Below are positions 37,281 through 50,708 of a stretch of 64,000 nt of DNA, piece by piece. A program made the position numbers and the translations under genes. Origin of the DNA: Varroa destructor (lineage: Eukaryota; Arthropoda; Arachnida; Mesostigmata; Varroidae); assembly GCF_002443255.2 (NCBI RefSeq), contig NW_019211455.1, positions 59,210,764 through 59,274,763 on the forward strand, in the 5' to 3' direction. The first letter of the stretch is position 1, and every line of letters begins with the position of its first letter. Below the pieces are notes generated by a model. That model was not told where the DNA came from. It worked only from the letters and a program-made list of their open reading frames with translations, and did not search any database.

Positions 37281-37450
37281 TGGATTATAATTTCCTACTT
37301 TTTTCTAATATTTCATTAGAAACGTCAGAGGCGAGCTATATTATTTGTTGTAAGTGCCACAAGATTCGATAATTTATTCAAATGATATCCGAAACTGCGC
37401 GTAAGTTTTTTCGAATAATTTCCCGTACTAAGTTAACGAAAGACTATTTG
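37281..37450 (+). mobile_element. Decayed non-LTR reverse transcriptase, plus strand
   Basis: Several blocks occur in order on the plus strand. WIIISY (37,281-37,298) and KRQR (about 37,320) match the 'WI-FL-R-Q-V' block. VPQDSII (37,354-37,374) matches VPQGSIL. YSNDI (37,375-37,389) matches YINDI after an apparent loss of about six codons. F-RII-TKL (about 37,408-37,434) sits where FADDTKL is expected, with both catalytic Asp codons lost. Several frameshifts and at least one stop separate the blocks, so this is a non-functional relic. Its architecture matches the relics at 2.7 and 52.7 kb, implying the same broad CR1/L2/jockey group. Ends are not visible. Confidence 0.42.
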
Positions 37451-38569
37451 ATAGCGGCCTTAAGCGACGTCATGTTGTTATATCTACACCCGCTGGAAGT
37501 TGACTATAATATGCCTTATACGATTGATTTGAATGTGAGCCTTTTAAAGTAGTTTGTTTTAAAAGGACTATTCCATTATTAGTTGTGTGTCAAGTGCCTG
37601 TTTTGAGCAATTTAATCGTATCTCAGAAAAATAAATTGCCTTCTAGATACCACAGTACAAGTTTAAGGTGTCATCGTACTTTATACTTAAAATACGGCAG
37701 TAAAAATTATTAAAATAGTTTTGCTATTTAAAAAAACTGCAATAAAATAATAATGCTTGTGCTCTGGATACCTGATACATGACTGAAGAGGTAACCTGGT
37801 TCTGGATATAACGAAAACTTCTTCGAGGCAAAGGATTAGCCACCGATTGGCTTTGCATTCACCGTATAGATCTTTCAGAGCAATTGCATAATCTTAATCT
37901 AAAACACGTGGATCGGTTTCATGTTCAAAAAAATTGACAATCTCGCATGCGGTGTTCCCGGTAATAACTGTACGCCGTTACAGTTAATATCTAGAGATCA
38001 ATGCGTTCGGTGGGGAAATATGTAGCAGAATTTGCACGTAAATATTGTCTTATTATATAAATATTAATACAATAAATAATAAAAATAATAATAAATAATG
38101 TAATAAATATTGTCTGTTTTTCACTTTTATTTTTTTTAATCGTATCAACTTGTATGGTAACGTTTTAAAATGCAAATGCCTACAGTTACTTGGCAGAGCT
38201 GCAAAAGGTCAAACAATAAAAGGTATGGAAGTGTGTGAATTTAGCATAGCCATAATTTAGGCTGATGTTTTTAAGCATTGAAAAAATGACATATACATGT
38301 GCCTTCTATACGTTATATTGTGATGTAATAACTAGCAGTATATCTCGACAAGCTGTTAGTTAAAAAAAAAACAATAGTCGAAGAAATAATTATAAATTTC
38401 GTAATTTTCATGTTACCGATGGTGATTATAATTATAACATATATTCAAGGCAAATGCTCGTTGGAAATTGCATTATAAAATCATATCATTGATACATAGC
38501 AGGAAAGCAAATTTTAGCACTCGGAACAACAAACAACAAGATAACATCATTCTGTGTATTCAAATTTTC
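37451..38569. other. AT-rich non-coding DNA with low-complexity block
   Basis: Holds the A/T-only block at 38,039-38,115 and an A10 run at 38,362-38,371. Nothing else seen. Confidence 0.65.
38039..38115. repeat. A/T low-complexity block bounded by 12-bp direct repeats
   Basis: TAAATATTGTCT occurs at 38,039-38,050 and exactly again at 38,104-38,115. Between them lie 53 bases that are almost entirely A/T (AATAAT-type units). The bounding repeats fit slippage expansion or a duplicated target around a small insertion. Confidence 0.85.
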
Positions 38570-39480
38570 AGAGCTACAACGCACTTCGTCCCTCCTGCTA
38601 TTTAAAGCTTTTTCCGTTCGTTATGCCTACCTAGACCTGTCATATTTCTAACACTGGCCACTCATTCGACTTCATCGGTCAAGGGGTTGGTCTGATGTGC
38701 GAGCTGTAATGCTTCTGCCGACTTTTTCTGTGAGTATCGCTGCTTAGACGCGTGAGAGATGCAAATGTTGGCTAAATGATTGTTGATGATAGCAGAGTGA
38801 TGTTTTTTTGCCCCATCGTCCTATGTTAGATCTCCCTTGCCAGAAAAGTATGGAGCTCAACGGCAGTGACTGCAGCAGTAGCTCAGAAACAGCAGCAGCA
38901 GCTTAACAAACGAGTGAAGAACTTGTGTCGCCTGCAATCTAATAGTTTCCTAACAGCTGCGGTGCTGCAGGCAGCGGAGGTAGCGCTGTACACTGCCTGT
39001 TCTATTTCTAAATGCCAAGCAAGCAGGGCGAGATGGAGAAGAGGGGAGTAAGACTAAGGGGACAACGAAACGATGCTAGGGTACGTAGCAGTAGTAATAA
39101 CGTCATCGCCTGCGGCGGCAACGCCAGCAAGTAAGCCAACTCGCTTCTCCTGAAATAAAACGGTCCAGGACCGCCCATAGGGAGAAGAGCTTGATGAATC
39201 GGCCAGCGTGGATCTTGATGAAGAATGAAAAGCATCCAGTCAGCGCGTGACTTAGTCACTCCGGACAGGGCAAAGCGACAACAATAAGTAGTAGACCAAA
39301 ATAGTCAAAGGTGGCAACGGCTGTCCAGATTTCTTCTATTTATTGAAGTCATCCTCGTGGCCAAAACACAAAGCAGTCCCCCCCCATCCTTTTCCGTATC
39401 AACCGAAATGTGATTGACGTCTATTCCACGGTACTTGCACTCACATTGTTGGCTGCGTTGGTGTATTGTGTTATATGTAC
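38570..39480. other. GC-rich island with CAG-rich stretch
   Basis: The four lines 38,881-39,120 contain 125 G/C in 240 bases, about 52%. CAG-rich sequence (38,874-38,903) and a CTGCAGGCAG stretch occur near the centre. Open frames at 38,866-39,051 (+) and 39,008-39,259 (-) read as Gln-rich and Leu/Pro-rich translations of the repeats and composition, with no domain. Confidence 0.4.
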
Positions 39481-41959
39481 TGGGAAAGTAGGACATGTTT
39501 TAGTATGTCTTGATATACTAACGTGCATGTTAGCTTTGTTGAAAGCAATATAGAGAATTTTGTATCAATCCGTTTTGTTCTTTGCAATTTACCCAAAGAT
39601 TGAACCGAACACTTTACAAAATTAGTTGATGCAACTCTTTCCATATAGTTAATACATGTTTATTTTTATGCGGTAGGCGAACTTGTTTAACCAGAAATGA
39701 GCATGTCACTCTCGAAATAATAATACATGATATTGGGTTTATCCAATGGAGCGGTGGGCCACCAGGGTGCTGTACGACTTCAGAGGTCCGAAATTCTATA
39801 CCATGCAATAGTCTATACGATGCAAATATACGTTAAGAAATCCTTTATAACCACATTATAACTATTTACATGATCCGTTTGCTATTCTCGCAGATTAGTG
39901 AAACGGCAATCTTAGATTTTTCCAGCAGTTTGCCCTGTACTACAGTCAAATCACTACAATTTCAAAATGAGTGTATGTACTAAGGAGTGTCCATTTATTT
40001 TCTACTTTTTCCTCTGTCGATGCGGAGAAAGAATGCACTGTATTAAAGTTCTTTTTCGAAAACTTCCTAAAATTACACGTGTTTAGCATTGTCGCAGATA
40101 ATTGCTCTAAACGGATCTTTAAACATCAAAAACTAATTTATTATCAATAAATTTCTTTATTGACTTTATAGTTCAACCTATAGAATTGATCCATGATAAT
40201 ACAAGGTTAGATAAACACGAGCCGAACAAATAATCATCTATTTTAGACTTATTCATAGGGAATGAAGGCGTAAAAAAGAACAACAGGAATAAAAATAAAT
40301 GCTTTATGGGAGGTCTTTGAATCAGCTGCTTCTATTAATTTTTTATAAGGTCGGCAAATGAATTTTTTTTTATTGTTCCGGTAAAAAATTACGATACCTC
40401 ATTAGTGTTCAGCTCAGTAATATATTCGAAAATTTCGATTAATATTTTAATACGTTGAGTACTTATGGTGGTTTTCTCACGGAATACAACGCTGTTGAAA
40501 TAAGCAGATTTGACGTACATAGATTTCGTTGCTTCCGATTTTATTTAATTGCACTTTTAACAAAAGTAACTTTAATTTGTATACGAGCCGAGGTACACTT
40601 ACCTAAGGTACATTAAGGCTAAAAATACTAATGGTTATAGATCTATACACCACAGCTCTAATGCACTTTTTAAAGACCCAATTAAAGATTATAGAGAAAA
40701 CCTTAAAAAAAACCGCATGTACAGTGACCTAATTTATTACGCCGACTAGTATAGTACCATAGCAAAACATAATAGAATCATCAACGCAGCTCTATAGAGA
40801 AAATGCACTTAAGAAATCCAAACAATATTAGAATGTTTAAATTTTATACTACTGGTGATGATTCGCGCACTTTTTGCACCTAAGTAGTTAGAGAAGATTA
40901 TCCCGAGACCAGAAGAAATTATCCCCTTGGGTGTTCTGAACGAACAGTCACGCAGATCCTTTACCAGTCATTTCTTAGCGATAAAAAAGAAGCGTTCTTC
41001 GACAAGCACATCTCGTAGAGTATCTTACGCGTACTTAGCACATCGTGCTTGTTTAGACGTTTGTCGTATATGATTGCAAAACGCTGAACGACGGTTAAAG
41101 CTCCTTTTTGATTCCTGAACAGCACGAATTGTATGGAGCACTAGCAGAATCAGCCGTGGCAAAAGCAGCCGCAGCTGTTTATTAACAAGGTGCTAAGGCT
41201 AAACAAAATATATCTATTCTTCTACTTCCATTATATGAGGATATTATGTATATATAGAGATAAAAGAGGTAGTAACACAGGTCGAATGAGTTTTCCGAAA
41301 GGTTAACACACTAAGCTGCAACCCATCGTTATATGGGAAAGTATAAATAAAAAAAGAGGGTAAGTAAATAAAACTTGAATATAATCGATCTAAATGACTA
41401 ATTTCTCACTTGAAGTTGATGAGAACATTTAATAAAGATAATTTAAAGCAGAAGAAACTTTCGTTTTTATTTCCAAAATCATATTAGGGTTGCAAAATTT
41501 GCTTTTCGGCTATAAATAGACAAGTAACTTTATTCGTCAAAGCTTGGTGTAGTATTTGTATGTTTGTGCAAAATTACTGTAGTAATTTTAATTTCATTAA
41601 AGCTGCATCGTATCTAATGTCTAAAGCCCCATTTATGACGTTTCAGGGGTTTTGTTTACTGAAAATCTTGTTCCTTTATCCTTACTGCCATCAGAAAGCT
41701 CATACATCAGCGGACAGCTTCTCGAGCTTAACTTGGGCCTTCCGTCTCTTTTATCAAGTATTTTTTACCTATGTTGGCGACAATAATTTTATCCACACTC
41801 TAACCTTGTTATATACATAGATTAAAATAATATGTTTCTGGAACCGAAGGCCTTTCATTCGTTTTGCTGATATAGGCAAGTACGCTTATGTTTCTATGTG
41901 CGAATATTGAGTTATATATGAAGGTTCCGATCACTCATTGATGACCTTGAAGTTGTCCC
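39481..41959. other. Non-coding apart from a tRNA-like trace
   Basis: Only the tRNA-like piece at 39,747 is listed. Frames at 39,614-39,808 (-) and 41,560-41,820 (+, 86 codons, hydrophobic) resemble no family I know. Confidence 0.55.
39747..39796 (+). pseudogene. Degenerate tRNA-like / SINE-head trace
   Basis: TGGAGCGGTGGG (39,747-39,758) resembles box A and GGTCCGAAATTC (39,785-39,796) a box B with substitutions. They are about 38 bases apart, slightly short for a tRNA. CGACTTCAGAGGTCC before box B looks like an anticodon arm and variable region. No clear acceptor pairing. Confidence 0.3.
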
Positions 41960-42290
41960 ATTCAGCCTACATTGAAAACTTGCTATAGGTCTTCTATAGC
42001 GGGACAATACAGTAAAATATAACCCATAATTTTCAATAGCATGGTACTTGGGTCAAAAAGCTCTGCCGCATTATGTTCTCTAAGATAAGAGCAATCTTTA
42101 TCATTTTGTGGCTAGTTTTGGTATGCATAAGTTTCATCATAGTACTCCCGTGACCCAGCTGATGAAGAACGAGATGGCTAGATCTGCTGTGAAATTTCGT
42201 CTCATAAAAATGGCTCTTACTTTGTGTCACTTACAAAACGGTTCATCAAGTATTATAATGCCGCTATTGGCTATGTCAATTGGACATACT
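41960..42290 (-). mobile_element. Decayed pogo-type DNA transposase
   Basis: Reading down the minus strand, the pieces follow the pogo catalytic domain in order. AN at 42,272-42,261 and PFV (about 42,232) followed by K-R correspond to the 'AN-G ... KPFVIGKSKNPR' block. WVTG (TGGGTCACG at 42,157-42,149) corresponds to AWMTG. IALILEN (about 42,096-42,075) corresponds to the RKIALILDNC block that carries the second catalytic acidic residue, where Asp has become Glu. About 10 bases are lost between WVTG and that block. Further down, L-F ... RRP at about 42,015-41,985 recalls LPPNTTS-LQP. Frames change at least twice and stops intervene. Homology is judged by eye. Terminal inverted repeats were not found. 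Confidence 0.5.
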
Positions 42291-45200
42291 CTGCAACGAA
42301 TTGTGAAAAATGTTTTGCTTCATTTAATCTGAGGTGGCACTACCAATATGCACACTAGAACATAAATGATCCTACATAAATTGAGCATATATTTGAGCAA
42401 ACATCTTTTTGTTGCCATGATCAATACAATGCTCACCTAATCAAACAAGGACTGCGATCACTACGTCTAGCCATTTTATTTAGTCCCTTGGTTGCATAGA
42501 GTTTAGTGATAATAATTACGTTTGAATGACTGTGGAAATATTAGGCTACGGAGAGGTAGAGACCGAAAGGTGTAGGTGCAATCGATGTGATGCGCCTAGA
42601 GTCCTCTGCTATGTGCTCCACTTCAAGTGGCGAAGGATCGCTGGCTTCCTTGAAACGTTACGCCGATAGAATATAATCATGAAAGCTACACATTTTTTTT
42701 ATTAAATGTTTCAAGTCAACCATGTTTGATCGCGCCTGTCTAGGGCGTGATGGAAGAAGAACTGTATGCATATATGTATCTAGATAGCGAGATCTGTGTT
42801 TATACGTTGAAGTTCTATTAGTTAACATTTTCAGCTTGTGTCTTTCGAACTAAAGCCTGTTGCATGTCCTTTAATAGTATCTGGTTTGACTGTATTATAA
42901 TATTATTCCCTTGGTGACCCGTAAATGTAGAGATTCATGTATACATGTTCTAAAACATGCGGCTCTCTGACAATTTTTAGAAAATGACTGCACCGAGATG
43001 GTGATTCGTCGTGTTCGAGATATAACCCTAACCACGTTACCAAACAATACTCTCATCAAAAACAATAATTTGGCATATTGTGTTGTACGCTGTTCTATAT
43101 AGGTTTCACACAAGGCGACAATAAATTATGGCTGGTAGTTGATGTTCTCATTTTCAAAACCTATTAAATTTAGGGTCATTTGTTTGAGATGATATTATTA
43201 TGATGAGATATATACCGTTTGAGATGTATTTGTTCATCGAGTTTAATATAAATCAGTAGGAAACAAAGAATGAAAATTGGCATGGAAACCTGGGAAAATG
43301 GGTTCCTTATACGTCTTCCGAACTTTATTTTTGTATTTCGCCCTTAGTATTATCAGACATTATGCATTTAGTACTGCATTTAGGTATTATGATTGACATC
43401 ATATTGAATCATATTTCTCAAATCAAATCTGATCAAATTTGAATCATAGACTTTGCGAATTCAAATCTTTGTTGTTTTTACGCCATTGCACCGAACATTT
43501 TTTTAAATTAAATTGGGAAAAATGTGATGACGTTTTAACTTGAGAAAAACGCAGCGTTTTATTCGAATTTTAGCAATAAGTTTATTTATTATATATTCGC
43601 TGTCACTCTGAACGGCCATGTCTCATTTCCCAAATAGTTTGTTTATTCCATTTTTCTACAAAATATTGAGGACTGGTTCAGGACAAAGGAAGAGCTCTCT
43701 CAAATTATTTTTGAAACCTTCGTCATTGTCAAGTAATGGTAAATATAAAAGAACTTGCATCCACACCTTCAACGCTGCTTTCCCTTCCTTTGCCGTGTAT
43801 CGTCTGCTATCGTCACAAAGAAGGGTGACATTGTTTTGTTTATCCGGTTTTCTCTGTTGGACATCATTGTTTACTCTAACGTAACTAAGCCATATATAGA
43901 TTCTTATTAAGAGTCTTATTCCTTACAAGAGTTTTGCGGTGACTAAGACCCACCTAATCCCACCAAAGGCAAATCTTACTCTTTCTTATTGATATCTGGC
44001 TTGACTTTGAATTTAGACATATCTCCCCTAACATTGCTAAAAACAATTTTGTATAGAACTTTGTCGTTGAGACTACGTATTGCCAGGTGCCAGCTGAAAT
44101 GCTGAGAGACAATAAGAAGCCGTGTTTTTCTACACTATTTGCTCAATTTATACTTCAACCATATGCCTAATTTTTAGGTGGTTCTCATAGATTCCATGTT
44201 CCTGAAAATAGTCACATAACTCTAGTTTATCTTCTTGGTCCACTCATAGGTTAGTTTGAGAGCCATCTTTCTTCAAATGTGCATGTAAGCGGTCCTGATT
44301 GACCTTGGATGGCCCGCGAGAGCCAAATGGCTCACTGCATTAATTAGTTTTAAAATGCTATTATGGGCACGCTGTCCGTATTGCGAACGAGGCAAATATC
44401 CAGCTGCTTTGACAGATTTTTTTTATTTCCGTAAGATGCGGAACAAGGTAAGCATCAAAAATGCACTGGGAATCTTGACCTTTGGGGCTTAAACTTGAGG
44501 TAAAATTTGGTTTACTGCATAATACAAAAGGTTTACGGGAGAATCAAAGCGTTTTCGAATAAGACATAGAGATAAATAAGTGTAAAATAAAAGTGGAGAA
44601 TAAAGGGATTAGTTAAAAAAACTCGCCATTACTCATATTCTGACCTAGTATACGCTATTATTCATGAAGTGTGCAGTGGGTATACACTTGCTAGCGCCTC
44701 TTATAGAAATCATGTCAAAAATAATAGAAGAAAAGCAATGTAAAGAAGTATACATACTTAGGGAGAATTTTTGTTGTATACGCGGTGTTTTACCTTAGTG
44801 ACCGTTTTATTAGAAAATAGAGAGCTTTGCAACAAATGCCTACAACAAATCCTTAAGTGCAACTAATAGTATTGCCTATTACAAAGAATCTCGCTCAAAC
44901 TTCTCATACATTATAAAATATGAATCATTTTCTCAAAAATTTCATAATATTTTTAATATTTCAGTTAGAAAAAATAACTGATAAAAAAATGTACAAATTA
45001 ATCGCTCATTGCCATCAGTTTTCAAATGCACGATATAGAGATCTAGGATCCAAAGTAGATTAGTGATCTCAAACCAACTGACATACCGAACTCCGCAGAT
45101 TAGGTAAAGTGCTGCGAGTTTATTTTTGTGTTTCATTTTCTAAGTAAGAGAACAAGGTTTTTTCCTTCAACCTTGGAAGCGATTTTGCTGGTCAGTGGTA

Positions 45201-46019
45201 ATCAAAAAGCCGTGAAATTAGTATTTGCAAATTTTCGCAATTATGACATGGTTCCGAGAACAGCATTAAAAAATTTTGACTGCAATTTTTTAGGAACTGG
45301 AACAGTAAGTGTTTCACCTTTTCAAAACAGCAGGTAGACTAGTTTCTAAACTATACTCCTAAAATTAGGTTAAACCTTTTACAGCCTTTGGCTCCTTTTA
45401 TTAAATATTAAGTTCGATAAATAAATTAAACGTAACTGAAGTGGTACGTAATGTGAAGACTAAATAAGATGTATGATTAAAGATTTTCAAGGCATTTGTC
45501 TATATATATATACGCACAAAGCTATTGTCCTATATGATGTCGAAGGCACATTTTGAAACAGAGAAGGTGGCGCTATATAATGGATTAAGAGAAGAAGTTA
45601 GTAAACGTGCAAGATCTGCAAATAATGAAGGCACTAATTACACTTAACGACCTTCACGTATATTTGAAGTATGCCATTTTTATCATACTGATACAAAGGG
45701 CATACTTGCTTAAGAATTTGGAAAGTGTTTATTAACCTTAAAACTCAAAAAGTATTACACGGAATTTCTCGTACTCTTATAGATAGCTCGAGTTTGAGCA
45801 TCTATCATTGCACTCGATGTATGCGTGACATGTTATTCAAAGTGCAAACATAACATGCTGCTGTTTTTAAGCAAAAGTATTATAAAGATGCCATTTATTT
45901 TACCGTACGTAAAATGTTCTCTCGACATTCTCATTAAAGAAACTGGAAATTTATAGTTCGTTAACGCGATGCATGGAACTTATTTCGAACGACATCGCAA
46001 TCTTGCATGTTAGAAGCGC

Positions 46020-46042
46020 AAGGGAGAGGAAGAGGGAAGAAG
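46020..46042. repeat. 23-nt uninterrupted purine tract
   Basis: Twenty-three consecutive purines (GGGAGAGGAAGAGG core) are followed by further purine-rich sequence to about 46,058. It could adopt a triplex in principle. No repeat unit. Confidence 0.85.
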
Positions 46043-49000
46043 TAAGAAAATAAAAGAATTTATACATAAAAGAAGTGAATTGTTGAATCGTGAATTCTAT
46101 ACAAAGCTGTACCATTGATACCAAATATTACATTATATGACATTTGCATTGTAGAACGTCCTAATACAGTTCGCTACGTAGTCTATAATTATTTTTTGAA
46201 CAATCCAAATAGTAACGAAGTGCCAAGCATGATAATTGGTTTTTTGGCTTCACTTATGTGGATGGTAATGTTTATCCTCATTGTGACCAATATGGACGTC
46301 TCCAATTAAATCCAATCGAAGGGCATCATATCGTTCCTCTCCAAACAATCTTGGGAATTACTGCAATACCAAGCAAATATTGAGCTTGACATTAATACAT
46401 AAAGTAGCATTGTAAATTAGTACCAGTTTCTTTATGTATGTATATAAAGAAACAAACGGTATATTACTTAGGTAGAAATTATGGTTCTATTTACATATTG
46501 TTAGCATAATTTCATGTCAGTTCATTTAATGTATGAGAAGCTTATCGATATTATTGAAATACTCTTTCTAAAAGTTTTTTGCAATGAAATGAAATGCAAT
46601 TAGACATGATTCCACGAGACTTCGCGCTCTCTGGCATTTCCATCACTTCAGCACATTTATCGTTTTCCGATTAGCACAAACTCAATGCTGAATATTTTAT
46701 TTGAGTCTTGAAGTTTTTCTGAGCTCTCAGCGATTAAACAAAACATCCAAGACTTGAACTAGTGAACACAAATTCACTACTATACAGCACATTTAAAGTC
46801 CATTCCAAATTCACTTAGATTGCATATAAGAGCTTATATGTATTAGCACGCAAGTACTTGTTTGTCTAGTTTGAGAATCAGTAGTTATTTAGTTAATCAA
46901 TGTAATATCACGCTTTTACCAATCACAATAACAACAATGGCAATACAATTTCGAAACAAGCGTTTTCTTATCAGAAAGAGTCATCGTACAAGGTCCGAAA
47001 GGCTGCTGTCTCACTCGTGGCAGCCTGACCAGCCATTGCATTAAATGACCATTTATAGTCCGCCTCCTCACCTATTTTCATAAGAATCGAACCAGAAATA
47101 TGTTGGCAGTTCTAGATGGAAGGCAAATCTCTAAAAAGCTGTGTAGTTTTTTTAAACGTATTGAACAACCCTATGAAAATACACGACCTTTTCAACGCGT
47201 TCAAAAAGAAAATCTTTTTACAGTTGTATTTCTTTCACAACAATTTACATTGTATCTCTTTGGCAGCTCCTCATCAAGGTTGGTCATGTCTTTCCCGTCT
47301 CAATTACTGATCTTATGCATTATAGTTAGTTAGTTGCCCTTAGTTTTGAAAGATATGCAATTCAGAGTAAAATAATACTACAAGGCCTATACAAGTTCCG
47401 AGCAAGGCTGGCCTAAGGAAGCTTGAGGCAGGACATTTTAAGCCATACTTAAGACAGTACTGTGTTATTCTTCTATATGAGATATATTCGCTAACTGTGT
47501 AGTTTTTAGATTGTAAAGACAGATAGCGGTTGCTATTGGACTTGGGGCTCTTAATTATCGCTGCTATCGCCAGAGTTTTCCATCTGAGACTGATGCGATG
47601 AAGTAGCTGTCAATTGACAGAGAAATTTCAATACGGAAATCTACTCGAATATGCCAAAGGTGTGCCGGCTATGTAGAATGTCTCTGGCTATGATTATATT
47701 TCTGTTTTTAAATTCCCTCTAAGGGTTTATATTAGTACCAGCTTTACGACCTCTAATTGGAGTCTGGCTAGGAGTTACTGTACCTAACACCTACTAGGGA
47801 CGTTAATAAGATTGCCCCTCTGAGCCAGATCCGTTAATGTAAAAAATGAGGAAAGCGACGTCACTTTCTCATCCATGGTTATTCTCGCCCTGTGTAAAAT
47901 CGTTGCCAGGAATATCTAGTTCAACTAGAATGTGCGTCGAGCGAATGCTGTTGTTACTTTTGATTTAACGAAATCCATGTATTCTTTGAAAACAAGGGTT
48001 TAAGCATTCGTTGCGTACACTTCCTGAGCTGGCTGCCTTAGTGATCCGCGTTTTCTCAAAGGGTTGCACTACGAGGTCTCGCATTGTCATTATCATTTTT
48101 GTTCGGTCTTTAGTAATCGAGGTACTATGTCGCATGACGCAAATATTCCGACAAACTAATTATTCAGAGTCTTAGAGTTTAATAAATAAACCGTTGAGTT
48201 TTGGCGCGTGAGTTATTTGTGAGCTATCGTCGGCTCTGTATGTGAGACAAATTTACAACTACAAAGTATCTTTTGTGTTGCTAGGCGTTTACATTCCTTC
48301 GCATAATTATATTCGCGCTGGTCAAATATAGGTGCTCCGCAAGTTGATATCCGGCATCTCAAGAAAATTATGAGGATTTAAAATGAGGTGGATAATGACG
48401 CTGCTAAGGGCAACTGATGCTATGGTCGAACTGCTTCTAGAAGGACAAGCAATACTTTCATGCGCTGAATATACGCGGATGATTGGGAGTTGAATATATA
48501 TGGGTAGACGATCTCTGAGAAGTAATTATGGGGATTGAAATGATCAAAACTTTTCTGACCCACTCGAAACACCATTAAAATGTGGTACGTTTCTGACTAA
48601 TTTAAATCTGAATTAGTGAAGCATTTTAGGCAATCGATCTCATGTAATAACTTCTATTACTCAACACATCAGTGACTCAACAATGGCCGGGGTACAGCCC
48701 GTATTTTTTATAATTACTATTGCGGAAACCGCCCCGAAATTGACTTTAAAGCAGAATTTATTGATTTTTCTTTTTAAATTTATTGAATAGTTTGTATTGC
48801 GGACTTGCACAAAAATTGGTCTCAGTTTAGTGATTTGCAATCGAATGAAAAGTGAACATTGAGTACTGAAGGCAGAAATATGCATTGTAGTATATAACGA
48901 AATAATATTGCACAGGATCACATCTACTTCCTACATTTGGAAATGTTAGGTATTATTAAAATTTTAATAAATATTACTGGAACACAAACTATTACGTTAT

Positions 49001-50142
49001 AACCATTCACGGGTTTTTTCCAATTTGGACCTTTGGAAAATGAATCAGGTCAGACCTCATCACAAGAAAATTATACTGTCACATTCTTACCTTCATTACC
49101 AATAACATAAACAAACTCATCCGCCCCACAACCACCAACTGCTCTTCTTGCTTTCTACTCTTCAAAATTACCGAAATCACCAAAAAGCTTCTTCAAATGG
49201 ATCTTGCTTTTGAGTATTCGTAAGAGGTTAACAATGAAGATAATTTCATTATCTGATCTAATAGTCTACCCGTGCCTTTAAACAAAAAAAAATTAAATTG
49301 AATCTTTAGTGCAGTATTTGCAAAGTGGAATATTAATGTAGTATAAAAATATTACGTGACACTAATTTAAGCCAGATAAATTAAATATGCAGTTTTCTGG
49401 TTGTTTCTCAGAAGCAATTTTGTGAAGGGGATTTAATGTTTATTTAACTTGAAATTGTATTTGGTTATTACATTTACAATTTTAATCTCACATATCTAAT
49501 CATTTGCTTTGTCACCGGAAATTACATGACCAGTCCCATCAAAGATATCTTTAACGGACTCTTTTTGAGGTACTGTTTATGTGTTTAATATCGTTCTGAG
49601 CAGTCACAATTCTGTTCCAGATAGTGCAAATGTCTCTAAGCCATGTACCTGCAAATATAATAAACCGGTGTGCTTGAAAGTTTACATAATATAAAAATGT
49701 AAAGGGTTGTAGTGGCAAGTCTAGTGACAGTCCGCAGATTTATATTTATTTTGGTCCCTCTGTGTCGAGGCTGAAAATATTAGTAATTTACTCAACTGTT
49801 AAAGCTACCATATATATACACACATATATAGCTAAATAAACTAAGTTTAGTTGTCCTATAATCTGGAGAACAAAAGTAATCAACGGTGCTTACTCCAGTA
49901 CTCACACAATTAATAAAAAAAAAAGGTAATCAGCTGTAGGATTAGGGTTGGACTAACGATAATTCAGATGAGAGCTCACTAAGGTTTTAGCTGAATTGAT
50001 CAACCCTTAGCTGTCGATGCAGAAATAAGCTGTAGCAAATCTTCAGAAGTCGAAAGTAAAAAAAGGGGTAACAGAATAACGGTTCTAAAAACATAGCATG
50101 TCTTAATAATAGTGGATAATTTAAATGATAAATAAAATATAG

Positions 50143-50155
50143 TTTTTTTTTTTTT
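50143..50155. repeat. T13 homopolymer
   Basis: Thirteen consecutive T. No retroelement body recognised beside it. Confidence 0.95.
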
Positions 50156-50708
50156 GTCGCAATATCGAAAGTTCGATTTCTTCATAAAGTAGGCATGCGG
50201 CTGTTATGCAGCAGATTATACGCCAGCAATATGCAATAATCTCGTTATTTTACATGCTATTTGGAGAGTCGCACCGTCTTACTGAAACCATACGTCACCG
50301 ATCATTCGTTTGGAGTATCAAAAAACTGAATTATCGTGTCCCGATACCTCACATCATCAACTGTTTCCACCACCTTTTTCAGAGAAAATATTTAATAACG
50401 CGTTCGAAACAGTGACACGTTTGAGATGCATTTTCCTCTCGCGAAACACACGTGGGTCTTTTATCACTCCAAATCCAAAAGTTTGGTCAGTTGTGAAGCC
50501 AGAAGCACAAATGATTATTTAAGTGAAAAATTCGCCCCTAACTTTGTTGTTGCTTTCCAGTCATCCAATTGAAGAAGTCTTGTCGTTGTGCACGATCCGT
50601 AGGCTTGAGTTGTTAAGTAAGCTGGATTTTGTAAGACCGGAATGATTATCAAAAATTTAGCCACCAGTCGCCATCAAACAATGCTTAAAATACAAGTGCA
50701 TCGTTGCA

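Larger units (their letters stand above)
42291..50700. other. Long AT-rich stretch, nothing assigned
   Basis: About 8.4 kb with no recognisable gene. Open frames up to 88 codons (42,895-43,113 -, 43,618-43,884 +, 45,128-45,337 +, 46,115-46,309 +, 47,100-47,333 +, 48,661-48,921 -) lack domains. A purine tract (46,020), a T13 run (50,143) and an A10 run (49,915-49,924) are the only oddities. 42,618-42,630 is a 13-bp palindrome, CCACTT-C-AAGTGG. Confidence 0.55.

Noticed and set aside
50000..50522. Overlapping frames of 60-70 codons as a small gene cluster
   Set aside because: Short, mutually overlapping in different phases, and without domain or conserved start context.
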